Positions 55,956 to 63,805 of a stretch of 64,000 nt of DNA are shown piece by piece; the first letter of the stretch is position 1, and every line of letters starts with the position of its first letter. Source of the DNA: Ahrensia sp. R2A130 (GTDB lineage: Bacteria; Pseudomonadota; Alphaproteobacteria; Rhizobiales; Rhizobiaceae). The position numbers were made by a program, and so were the translations under genes. The notes below the pieces were generated by a model. It ran no database searches. It was not told where the DNA came from and worked only from the letters and a program-made list of their open reading frames with translations. The stretch covers positions 111,102 through 175,101 of the forward strand of contig NZ_AEEB01000004.1 in assembly GCF_000179775.1 (NCBI RefSeq). Reading direction: 5' to 3'.

Positions 55956-57056
55956 TCAGACACCCATCGCTGCCGATCTAGTCTGCCAATGCGCCTGAAT
56001 AGCTGGTGATAGCTCAAACTGGGCAATAAGTTCGCGCAGTTTCTTGGGTGACTCAGCATGATCGTAAGCGCACCAGTGCATGAGGCCTGAGAAAAGAGCG
56101 GCACGTGATATGATGGCTTCGGTGTCGATTGATCCCGGCAGGATACGCACTTCGACAGTGTTCTTACCAGAGACGTCGAGCAGCAGGTTCATAATGTTGA
56201 AATCCACGTATTTGGATAGTTTCCAACCGCTCGCTTCTACCTGCAATTGCGACCAGTCTAAATGTGGAACCTTCGACTGGGTCAGACCTGTTGTAACGCT
56301 CTTGTGCCATGTGCCCAATCGTACATTATTTTCGTTGGTCTCGACCAATCGGCGAAATGACACCCGGTGCATGCGTACGATCTGAGCCAGTCGCGACAAG
56401 GCTCGACCGTTTCGCAGGGGCGTTGCATCGAAGTGCAAATGAACTGCTGACTCCTTAGCAACACCGAACTCAAGTTCGCGTGCCGGGGCCAGCAACTTGT
56501 CGAGATTGTCTCGGTGATCGATATCGATTGGTTCTGTTATCAATTCGCATGGGCGATCGCGTTCCCCGGGCAAGCTGGACCCGAGTGCAATGGAAAGGCC
56601 GCTGGTGTCACAAACCCTGAAAACGCCGTCCGGCAAAGCTTCTACTTCAGTGCCAAAAACGGCAGCGACTGGCTTCAATACCTCAGCCAGATTGGCTGAT
56701 GGATCGCAGTGGCGTTGCATCAAATTCAACAAACGGCGGTCGTCGCTCAACAGCCGATACCAGCCTGCCTCTCCGGGACGATTTCGGTCGAGATCCGCTT
56801 GCAAAGTCAGGTCATCGACACACCGGGCAAACCGTTTCCCGTTTTGCCCAATGACGTCGAAACCGAGTATGAGATTGTCGAAGGATGCCATTCCTTCCAC
56901 CGCACTGGGTTCGGATTGCGGATAGAGGCAACGCTCCACACGGCCACCGCAGTTTTGGGCCAGTTGGTCAGCCAGATCGCGGCGCGACTTCCCACGAGGT
57001 GCTAGCAATTCAATTTCGAAACCAATTTTCCAACCGAGATCATTCAGTTCAATCAT
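55956..57056 (-). CDS. Amidoligase-family protein (glutamine synthetase/COOH-NH2 ligase fold)
   Basis: A 366-aa protein matching the Amidoligase_2 pattern. In order it shows GFEIELLAP (12-20, first metal-binding Glu), CELITEPID (170-178), VHLHFDATP (205-213), SKYVDFNIMNL (281-291) and TVEVRILPGSID (300-311). These ligases join a carboxyl group to an amine using ATP, often in peptide-tagging or RiPP-like clusters. No obvious peptide substrate, ATP-grasp or peptidase gene is adjacent. ATG 57056 has GGGA eight bases upstream; a frame continues to 57110 without similarity. Isolated, minus strand, facing the exported-protein genes. Confidence 0.72.
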   Translation of the reverse strand: MIELNDLGWKIGFEIELLAPRGKSRRDLADQLAQNCGGRVERCLYPQSEPSAVEGMASFDNLILGFDVIGQNGKRFARCVDDLTLQADLDRNRPGEAGWYRLLSDDRRLLNLMQRHCDPSANLAEVLKPVAAVFGTEVEALPDGVFRVCDTSGLSIALGSSLPGERDRPCELITEPIDIDHRDNLDKLLAPARELEFGVAKESAVHLHFDATPLRNGRALSRLAQIVRMHRVSFRRLVETNENNVRLGTWHKSVTTGLTQSKVPHLDWSQLQVEASGWKLSKYVDFNIMNLLLDVSGKNTVEVRILPGSIDTEAIISRAALFSGLMHWCAYDHAESPKKLRELIAQFELSPAIQAHWQTRSAAMGV

Positions 57057-57314
57057 ACCATTTTCCCGTTGTTTTAATTGGCTCGAATTGCAGGCCCAAA
57101 CCACCAACAACTGTTTGTTCTAAAACCAGCATCCACGACTTTGCACTCGACCAACCGATGCAAAATGATTTCGCCAAAAACCCAAGGTCTGTGAAAAACC
57201 ACGCAAATCACCGCTGCACCTCCAATTCTAACATGCCGTGTGAGTTTCAGCACTTCCCCAATTTGGAATTTTCATGAAGACTGGGGCATCTGATCCTCAC
57301 TTGCAGAGAACATT

Positions 57315-58073
57315 ATGAAAACCATCATCGGAAATCTGAACAAGCAATGCATGACCGCATGCATCTTTGCCATGACGGCGCTAGCGCTTCCCAGCGTTTC
57401 GCTCCAACCAGCACAGGCAAACACGCAGCAGGACACCGCGCGTTATTACAATAGCGTATATAAATATTGCGATGCCAAAAAGATCGCAGCCGCATGGAAC
57501 CTGAACATCGACGGTGCAAAAGCGCTTATCGGTAACAAGCTGGGTGGGCCAAATGTCGTTGGGGCAAAGGCCATTATCGATTCTGCTATTCGCAGCGCTT
57601 CAAACACGCGTTGCACCTATCAAGACACAGAAGTCACCTATTCAGATGCTCAGGCGTTGGCCGGTTATTGGGGGCGCAGTGTCAGCGCTGCGAAAAGCAA
57701 GGTCGTAGATATCGCATCTGACGACGGTACTCAGGCGGTTTACAGCATCATCGCTCTCGCACGGTCCAACTCAGGCGGTGGTTCTAACACCACAGTCTCA
57801 GATGCAAGCTGCCAGCAGTTGCGTGGCTCACGTTCTCCAGGAACGCAACAGAAGACAACGGTGACGTTCACCAACTCATCCAACCAAACGCGTCTTATCG
57901 ACTGGGTGGATTTCAATGGTAAGCCCGTGCGCTACCAGACGTTGCAACCAGGACAATCCTACCAGCAGTCAACCTATGTTTCCCATGTCTGGCGAGTGAC
58001 TGACAATGCAGGAAACTGCATTCAGATGTCGGCAGCCCGGAATAGCAACGACTCCGTCAACATTAGACGATAA
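57315..58073 (+). CDS. Exported protein with N-terminal repeats and a VHL-beta-like C-terminal domain
   Basis: A 252-aa protein with a signal peptide (cleavage near residue 35, PAQA-NT). Two related blocks follow: YCDAKKIAAAWNLNIDGAKALIG (51-73) and YSDAQALAGYWGRSVSAAKSKVV (109-131), each a helical Y-x-DA-x-x-x-A-x-x-W/Y pattern, so an internal duplication. Residues 166-245 (TTVTFTNSSNQTRLIDWVDF, LQPGQSYQQS, SHVWRVTDNAGNC) resemble the beta domain of the VHL family, found in some secreted bacterial proteins. The function is unknown; a binding module is likely. The first gene of a run of exported proteins. Confidence 0.7.
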   Translation: MKTIIGNLNKQCMTACIFAMTALALPSVSLQPAQANTQQDTARYYNSVYKYCDAKKIAAAWNLNIDGAKALIGNKLGGPNVVGAKAIIDSAIRSASNTRCTYQDTEVTYSDAQALAGYWGRSVSAAKSKVVDIASDDGTQAVYSIIALARSNSGGGSNTTVSDASCQQLRGSRSPGTQQKTTVTFTNSSNQTRLIDWVDFNGKPVRYQTLQPGQSYQQSTYVSHVWRVTDNAGNCIQMSAARNSNDSVNIRR

Positions 58074-58260
58074 TGAACAGGCCCGGCCGGCTAGGAAACC
58101 TCTTCTGGTCGGTCGGCTACTAGTTGAAAATTCGATATCCGAAGGTCTGACTAAACCGCTTGGTCGATATGCATTCGCGCTATGAAATCCAAGAACGCCT
58201 CAGATTTTCGACGTCTGCTTCGCCGTAGTTTACAGCTCGTTCATCGAGAAGGCCTGCCTA

Positions 58261-60030
58261 ATGGATAGCAACAATGATCAGGCTCAGGACCAACTGCTTG
58301 CCGGTCAGCTTTACGACATTGCACTCGACCCGGGTGCACTAGACACCTTTGTTGATGATTGGAATGCATCAGGCCGCGGGGAATCTTCGCAGAGGGCGAC
58401 CGAAGAAAATGTAGCAGCGCTGAAAGCGCATTTATTGCGTGCCGATAAATTTCTGGATCGCGGTGAAGGCAGTGTTCAAACAGATTTCACCCATTTGCTG
58501 GAACCGTTTTCAAATGTTGCAGCACTTGTTCTGACGTCAGACCTGAGGGTGCTGGTTCACAATGACGGGGCGCAGAAGGCGCTAGGCATTACCAACGACG
58601 ACGGATTGGACAGTCTGCCGCTTGATCCTACTATGCGCGACGAGATCGAAAAGACTCTCCGCAACATGTTGCTTGTCACCGATGGGCCGGACCGTATTTT
58701 GGCGCTTGATATTGAAGGATACGAGCAACCCGTTCTTTTCCATCTCAGACGTCTGCCACAGCAGGCGGATGACGGCCAACCGATGTTACTCGTGGTCACG
58801 ACACAACATCACTGGCAACCCGCATTGGGAGATGCATTGGAAGAGGTGTTTGGCCTGACAGATGCCGAGCAGGGCATCGTTCGCGCACTAGTGGCCGGTC
58901 AAACGGCGAAGACTATTGCGGCCCAACGCGGAACCAGCGCTGGCACGGTGCGTGGGCAGATCAAGTCCATCCTTTCCAAAACGCAGGCACATTCGCAATC
59001 GGAAATAATTCGTCTGGTGCTGTCATTGCAGGACGTCATGGGCACGGCACGAAAGGCTTTACCGACATCAGATTCATTGCCTGTACCGGAAGAAGCTGAC
59101 TGGCTGGCAGAAGAAGTCAGCAAACCTTTCCAGACGCTAACGATGCCTGACGGCAGACGAATGGACTATCACGACCAAGGTCCGCCTGACGGTGCACCGG
59201 TAATGATGTCTCATATGGGATATTGTCTGGTTCGTTGGTCCCGACCAATGCTCAAGCTCGCATACCGCCATCGCTTGCGGCTGATTACCCCCATGCGCGC
59301 CGGCTACGGCTTCAGCGACAATATAGCGATGGATGCCGACGTCATGACGGTGACGCGTGAGGATACGTTATTTTTGATGGATCATCTGGGATTGAAGAAT
59401 TTACCCTACATCGCCCACGGCAATGATCTCATATTTGCCGTCGATCTGGCAGGTAAAAATCCACAACGAATAAGCGAAATTGTAGGTGTATGCGCCCGCC
59501 CACCGCTGCCCGGTGGCCTGCATTATCTTGCCATGAGTAAATGGCACCGCTTCTTTCTGAGTACGGCAAAATATTCGCCTCACTTGCTATTCTTCACCGC
59601 AAAGGCGGCGGTGGCTATGGCGAAACGTATCGGGGTAGAGGCGATGTTTGCCAATCTCAACAGGCGTTCACCTGCCGATATGCGTTTGTTGGAGGATCCG
59701 GAAACGCTGATAGTGCTGTTGGCCAATGGACGGCTGATTGCGGGACAAAAAACAAGTATCGCGCAAGCCTACGCTATGGAACTGCTCCAAACCGAAGCCG
59801 ACTGGTCACAGCTCATGATCGATGCCAACGCGACCCCAATTTGCTCATTCAATGGCGCTGAAGACCCTGCCGAGGATGTCTCGGTCGTGGCAGCTTACCG
59901 GGAAAGCTATCCCTGGATGAATTTTGAAGTCGTCCCAGATGGCGGACAGTTGCTGATGTATCAGCACTACGAGAAGCTCATTCCACGCTTTGCGAAAGCC
60001 GCCCATGACGCACGATGCGTCGGCCTGTAG
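58261..60030 (+). CDS. LuxR-type HTH fused to a degenerate alpha/beta hydrolase
   Basis: A 589-aa cytoplasmic protein. Residues 80-185 look PAS-like (NVAALVLTSDLRVLVHNDGAQKALG). A LuxR-type HTH covers about 195-255 (LTDAEQGIVRALVAGQTAKTIAAQRGTSAGTVRGQIKSILSKTQAHSQSEIIRLV). An alpha/beta-hydrolase fold follows from about 290 (DYHDQGPPDGAPVMMSHMG, ITPMRAGYGFSDN). The nucleophile elbow reads AHGND where GHSxG is expected, and the C-terminal His segment reads GGQLLMYQHYEKL. The hydrolase part therefore probably binds a ligand and does not cleave it, making this a possible one-component sensor. It may control the neighbouring exported genes. Confidence 0.78.
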   Translation: MDSNNDQAQDQLLAGQLYDIALDPGALDTFVDDWNASGRGESSQRATEENVAALKAHLLRADKFLDRGEGSVQTDFTHLLEPFSNVAALVLTSDLRVLVHNDGAQKALGITNDDGLDSLPLDPTMRDEIEKTLRNMLLVTDGPDRILALDIEGYEQPVLFHLRRLPQQADDGQPMLLVVTTQHHWQPALGDALEEVFGLTDAEQGIVRALVAGQTAKTIAAQRGTSAGTVRGQIKSILSKTQAHSQSEIIRLVLSLQDVMGTARKALPTSDSLPVPEEADWLAEEVSKPFQTLTMPDGRRMDYHDQGPPDGAPVMMSHMGYCLVRWSRPMLKLAYRHRLRLITPMRAGYGFSDNIAMDADVMTVTREDTLFLMDHLGLKNLPYIAHGNDLIFAVDLAGKNPQRISEIVGVCARPPLPGGLHYLAMSKWHRFFLSTAKYSPHLLFFTAKAAVAMAKRIGVEAMFANLNRRSPADMRLLEDPETLIVLLANGRLIAGQKTSIAQAYAMELLQTEADWSQLMIDANATPICSFNGAEDPAEDVSVVAAYRESYPWMNFEVVPDGGQLLMYQHYEKLIPRFAKAAHDARCVGL

Positions 60031-60224
60031 AAATAGATCAGCTATTTTGAGGTGCCTATCCCAAATGGGGGATGCGCAGCATAAATCGGCATACTTAACT
60101 CTCAATCTAACCGCATGTGGCGTTGAGGCGAATGCCGATATTTCGCTCGGGAAACATAAGAGACGAAGCCGCGGATAGGCTGAGATACGATAACGAAACA
60201 AGCTCACCTTTGTAGGATCAAACA

Positions 60225-60557
60225 ATGGAAATGTCGAACGCATCAAAGTCTAAAGTGTTCCGCGCGGTGCTATTCACCACCGCACTTGCAGCTGGTTTCG
60301 CAGCGCTGCCGACAGATCATGCTCATGCTCTTTGCAAGAGCGATGTTATCGAGCGGTCTAGTGGTGGTTTGACTGAAAGATTTGCCAAAAGACGAGCCGT
60401 TCGCCGCTGGGAGCGTGAAGTGAAAGGGCTCTATGGCAAGTCCTTTGCTGAATTCGGTTACGCTAAAAAGACTTCGATTACATGCCAAGCTCCGGATAAA
60501 ATATATAATAATCTCGTTTGCACTGCCAAGGGTCGTGCCTGCGACAAGCAACGCTGA
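60225..60557 (+). CDS. Small exported Cys-containing protein
   Basis: A 110-aa protein with a signal peptide (VLFTTALAAGFAALPTDHAHA) and a mature part of about 75 residues. It contains four cysteines in mature CKSD, TCQAP, VCTAKGRACDKQR, and the segment RAVRRWEREVKGLYGKSFAEF that recurs in small exported proteins of unknown function in Rhizobiales and Rhodobacterales. The start is 60225 or 60231. No enzyme motif. It could be a structural or binding protein. Confidence 0.6.
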   Translation: MEMSNASKSKVFRAVLFTTALAAGFAALPTDHAHALCKSDVIERSSGGLTERFAKRRAVRRWEREVKGLYGKSFAEFGYAKKTSITCQAPDKIYNNLVCTAKGRACDKQR

Positions 60558-60631
60558 GATAATTCAAATCGAACTTTGAAATGCGCAACTCTCCTCAGCG
60601 ATGTTGGCGAGAGAGCAGGGAGAATACAGCC

Positions 60632-61588
60632 GTGTTTACGAAAAAAATAAAATCAATAGCTTACGGATGTTTGGCAATTGCCGCTGCGTCGTTAGTAAGT
60701 GCAGCGAACGCAAAAGAACCATTCTATGTAATTGCACACATGACCAACACTGTTGAAGCCGTGTCTTGGGCAGTTGAAAAAGGTTCAAATGCGATCGAAA
60801 TTGATCTGACCTTTGGCGACAAAGGTGACCCCTCGTCTTTCAAGCATGGCGGAGTCTGTGACTGTAGCTGTATCGGTGACTCGGACCCAAACTCCGTTTG
60901 TTCTGCGCTTAAAAATGACGAAGAAGCAAAGACATGTGATGCCGATGAGAGCAAACCCAGGTTATTGAACCACATCGCTGAAACTTACAAAAAAACAAAA
61001 AGACCACATCTTGTTATAGTAGATAGTAAGAACGGTAATGTGAGCGAAGGTAATCTAGAGAGAGCCGGGGCTCTGGTTGTAAAATTACTCGAAGATGAAC
61101 TTTTTGGAAAAGGGTATGCGGGAAAAGTTATAATCGGAACAGCAATTAAAGATCAAATTGAATATTTGAAAGGTGCTAATTCTGCTTTAGAAGGGCGAGC
61201 CGCTTTTAAAATTGGATTTCAAGATTTTCCGGCGATAAAAGCAGCTGCCCATCGCAGGAATTATATTTTGTCGATTGATGGCCATACAGGCCCATTGAAG
61301 GCGAAGAGCGCCATCAAAGACCTGAAAGCTACTAATCGTAGCAAAGCCGCACTAGGCGTTGGAATTACAGCGTGTCTTCCAGCCCCTACCTTCCAACGCA
61401 GAATCCTTCGCAACGCCTCGAAGTCAAACCTGCGCTTCGTTTACGCGTGGACCCTCGACAAAGAAAGCTCCATCGGAAATGCGATCGACAATGGCGCTCA
61501 GGGAGTGATCACGAATCTGCCCGGCAATGCCATCAAAGCTGCGAAGGCCAAAAACAGAAGTTTGGCTAGCAACAGTGACGGCCTTTAA
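60632..61588 (+). CDS. Exported sphingomyelinase D / phospholipase D-like protein
   Basis: A 318-aa protein with a signal peptide (MFTKKIKSIAYGCLAIAAASLVSAANA). It closely resembles the TIM-barrel phospholipase D toxins of Loxosceles and Corynebacterium. It has FYVIAHMTN (His36, equivalent to His12), AIEIDLTF (Glu57/Asp59, Glu32/Asp34), KHGGVCDCSC (His72, His47, with the Cys51-Cys57-like pair), VIVDSKNG (Asp131/Lys133, Asp91/Lys93), and a C-terminal VYAWTLDKESSIGNAIDNGAQGVITNLPG. All catalytic positions are present. GTG 60632 has AGGGAG upstream and gives the signal peptide. A+T-richer than the core genes. Confidence 0.82.
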   Translation: MFTKKIKSIAYGCLAIAAASLVSAANAKEPFYVIAHMTNTVEAVSWAVEKGSNAIEIDLTFGDKGDPSSFKHGGVCDCSCIGDSDPNSVCSALKNDEEAKTCDADESKPRLLNHIAETYKKTKRPHLVIVDSKNGNVSEGNLERAGALVVKLLEDELFGKGYAGKVIIGTAIKDQIEYLKGANSALEGRAAFKIGFQDFPAIKAAAHRRNYILSIDGHTGPLKAKSAIKDLKATNRSKAALGVGITACLPAPTFQRRILRNASKSNLRFVYAWTLDKESSIGNAIDNGAQGVITNLPGNAIKAAKAKNRSLASNSDGL

Positions 61589-61665
61589 CTCTATAATCCC
61601 ACCGAACTTACTTCGTACTAAGCCTCAGGGCTCTGGATGGGGCGCACAAATTAAGGATTAGCAAA

Positions 61666-62223
61666 ATGAAGACGAAGAACATTGCTACCATTTTGGTCAT
61701 GACAACAGCTATGTTTGCAATGCCTGTTACAGCAGCATTTGCAAAAACGAGAGCTATAATTGTCAATGGGACAAATAAGGAAATAACTGTTGACGGCAAG
61801 AAGACGAGGCTTGCTCCGGGAGAAAGCACTTGGGACACGCTCGGCTCGGTCATCAGTGTTCTAAACGAGGGCGGGGCACCTGACATCATCCGCATCAAGG
61901 ACTCAGGGCGCAGCAATTGCAGTGGTCGACGCACGTACAAAATGGAAGTTGTAGGTTCGTCTAGCGCACCAAAAATATTGGCAAGCAGCACATGCATTAA
62001 ACTTCGCGTTGCTCAGGTCGGTTGTATATTTGCTGTCGTCATGTGGAATGAAGAATTGAAAACATACCGCGTCGATATGGATCGAACCGAGCGTAAGCAG
62101 TGCAAGTCGAAATGGTTTGAAGATGGCGGCCGCGACCGTATTAGCAAGTCAGTCGACAAAGGCTTGAAATGGCAGGAAAACGCTGCCGAGATCTTGACGG
62201 CAGTCGCTGCACTGAAAAATTAG
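61666..62223 (+). CDS. Exported protein of unknown function
   Basis: A 185-aa protein with a signal peptide (MKTKNIATILVMTTAMFAMPVTAAFA). I do not recognise a domain. The mature part has four Cys (two of them in SNCSG and ASSTCIKL), beta-rich predicted N-terminal sequence (RAIIVNGTNKEITVDGKK) and a charged helical C terminus. It lies 77 bp after the phospholipase D-like gene and before an intrinsic terminator, so both may share a transcript. It could be a cofactor, immunity or binding partner of the enzyme; this is speculation from position only. Confidence 0.65.
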   Translation: MKTKNIATILVMTTAMFAMPVTAAFAKTRAIIVNGTNKEITVDGKKTRLAPGESTWDTLGSVISVLNEGGAPDIIRIKDSGRSNCSGRRTYKMEVVGSSSAPKILASSTCIKLRVAQVGCIFAVVMWNEELKTYRVDMDRTERKQCKSKWFEDGGRDRISKSVDKGLKWQENAAEILTAVAALKN

Positions 62224-62247
62224 AAATTACACAAATCTAATCATATG

Positions 62248-62282
62248 CCCGCGCCTTTCGATGCAATGGCGCGGGTTTTTTT
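62248..62282 (+). terminator. Intrinsic terminator
   Basis: CCCGCGCC and GGCGCGGG form an 8-bp GC stem around a 12-base loop, followed by seven T. A strong Rho-independent terminator ending the phospholipase D-like transcription unit. The next gene starts 54 bp later and needs its own promoter. Confidence 0.92.
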
Positions 62283-62335
62283 CACAAGACCTCGCTCCGT
62301 TTAGCAAGAATGGTGTTCTCCGAAGGAATTGCTTT

Positions 62336-63805
62336 GTGACCAAGGTGTATGAACTACTGCCGATAACCTTACTGGCAGGGCTCTTCATCACTGCACTCGT
62401 ACCCGCCTATGCGGATAATGCATCGCAATCCAAATACGGCAATAGCGCATCTTACGTCTGTGAGAATGGGAAAGCCTTTTCTGCAACCTATGAGGCAAGG
62501 GGCAACGACGAGTACGCGCTACTGGTTTTCGGCAACGATGAACCACAGAAGATGGACATCGCCATATCCGGTTCGGGCACCCGATACGTGGGACAGCAAT
62601 ACGAGTGGCACGTCAAAGCCAAAACCGGTGTGCTGACCAAAGGCGACGAGATCACCGTATGCACCGAAGAACCTGTATGGTCATCGTCGGGTTTGGGACC
62701 CAAGGTCACCTCTGCAAATTGCACCGATTGCGACGAAGATATTGAGATACTGGCCACTTGCAACGCGGCCACCGGCAAAGCGAACCTGATCTTCTATGCG
62801 CTGGCCGCAGAGAACGGAGAGAAGGGCGATAACGTTCGCATAGATCTGGCGAGCGCAGATGGAGAAACCAGCATCGACGGCAGTCTGGTTCTTTACGGTC
62901 TAGTGGGCATGACGCCGGTCGTGTCAGTGGATCGCTTTCACGAAATATGGAACGTGCTTCGGTCTCGCGGTCGTTTGAATTTGAAGACATCGGTGCAATC
63001 GACGGAAGTAGCCTTGCATGGCGCGGCGTCGGCCATCGACAATTTCATTGCCAATTGTTTTGCCAACGAGACGTTTATCCCAACACCCAGGGAGTTCGAA
63101 CCACTTCAGCAAGGCAAATACAAGCCGCCTTTCCGTCCGATGCCAGTTGGGTTTTTCAACTCGAACATCACGCCAGGCTTTTGCAGAAAAGTCAGGCTTA
63201 GCCCCGGCCCATTGTTCGATATTTGCGCCTATATCAGCTATCTATCTGCCGTTAATCCCGCCGCTTTGAAGGCGCACCTCGACCGCGTCGCGCTTCGATC
63301 TGGTGATAGTTCTAACCGAACACAGACGACGGCGCCTCGCCAAAGCCAAACAGTCGCAAAGCAGTCTGATCCGCAGCCAAATGAAGACGGGTTGTTTTGG
63401 TTTACAGGTGATGGCTCTGGAAAAGGTTCACCGCGTGATTTGCAGTTTGCAATACCTGAAACCGATGCACGAGTGTTTTACGCAACCTGCTTCGGTCACG
63501 AGCCTGACACCATCCACATGGAGTTCTATGCCATCAACGAGCTGAAGCCTGCGGGTTCAGCAACAATATTGACGATTGAAATTGACGGGGAAGCTGCAAA
63601 GTTCGAAGCGGTCTATTTTTCCGACAATGAGGAATATGCTGGCGTCAGAACCACGATCCCCACATCGGATCCAGTGTGGGGGCGCTTCACCACTTCAGAT
63701 CAACTCTCGATCACCCTAGCCGCACAACAGCAAACGCTTCTGGACACAGCTTCTGGCCGCTTCGCGATAGCTGAGTTCATGGAAGCATGTGGTGTCCGAA
63801 ACTGA
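62336..63805 (+). CDS. Exported protein with MliC-like lysozyme-inhibitor domain and duplicated unknown domain
   Basis: A 489-aa protein with a signal peptide (cleavage near residue 26). Residues about 40-110 (YVCENGKAFSATYEA, AISGSGTRYVGQQYEWHVKA, TKGDEITVC) fit the MliC/PliC fold that inhibits C-type lysozyme. Two related 100-residue units follow, near 139-241 (LATCNAATGKANLIFYAL ... SAIDNFIANC) and 382-485 (YATCFGHEPDTIHMEFYAI ... FAIAEFMEAC). Each starts and ends with Cys and has a TC-x-x-FYA pattern. A Pro/Gln-rich linker separates them. GTG 62336 has GAAGGAA upstream. It may protect against host or predator lysozyme. Confidence 0.65.
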   Translation: MTKVYELLPITLLAGLFITALVPAYADNASQSKYGNSASYVCENGKAFSATYEARGNDEYALLVFGNDEPQKMDIAISGSGTRYVGQQYEWHVKAKTGVLTKGDEITVCTEEPVWSSSGLGPKVTSANCTDCDEDIEILATCNAATGKANLIFYALAAENGEKGDNVRIDLASADGETSIDGSLVLYGLVGMTPVVSVDRFHEIWNVLRSRGRLNLKTSVQSTEVALHGAASAIDNFIANCFANETFIPTPREFEPLQQGKYKPPFRPMPVGFFNSNITPGFCRKVRLSPGPLFDICAYISYLSAVNPAALKAHLDRVALRSGDSSNRTQTTAPRQSQTVAKQSDPQPNEDGLFWFTGDGSGKGSPRDLQFAIPETDARVFYATCFGHEPDTIHMEFYAINELKPAGSATILTIEIDGEAAKFEAVYFSDNEEYAGVRTTIPTSDPVWGRFTTSDQLSITLAAQQQTLLDTASGRFAIAEFMEACGVRN

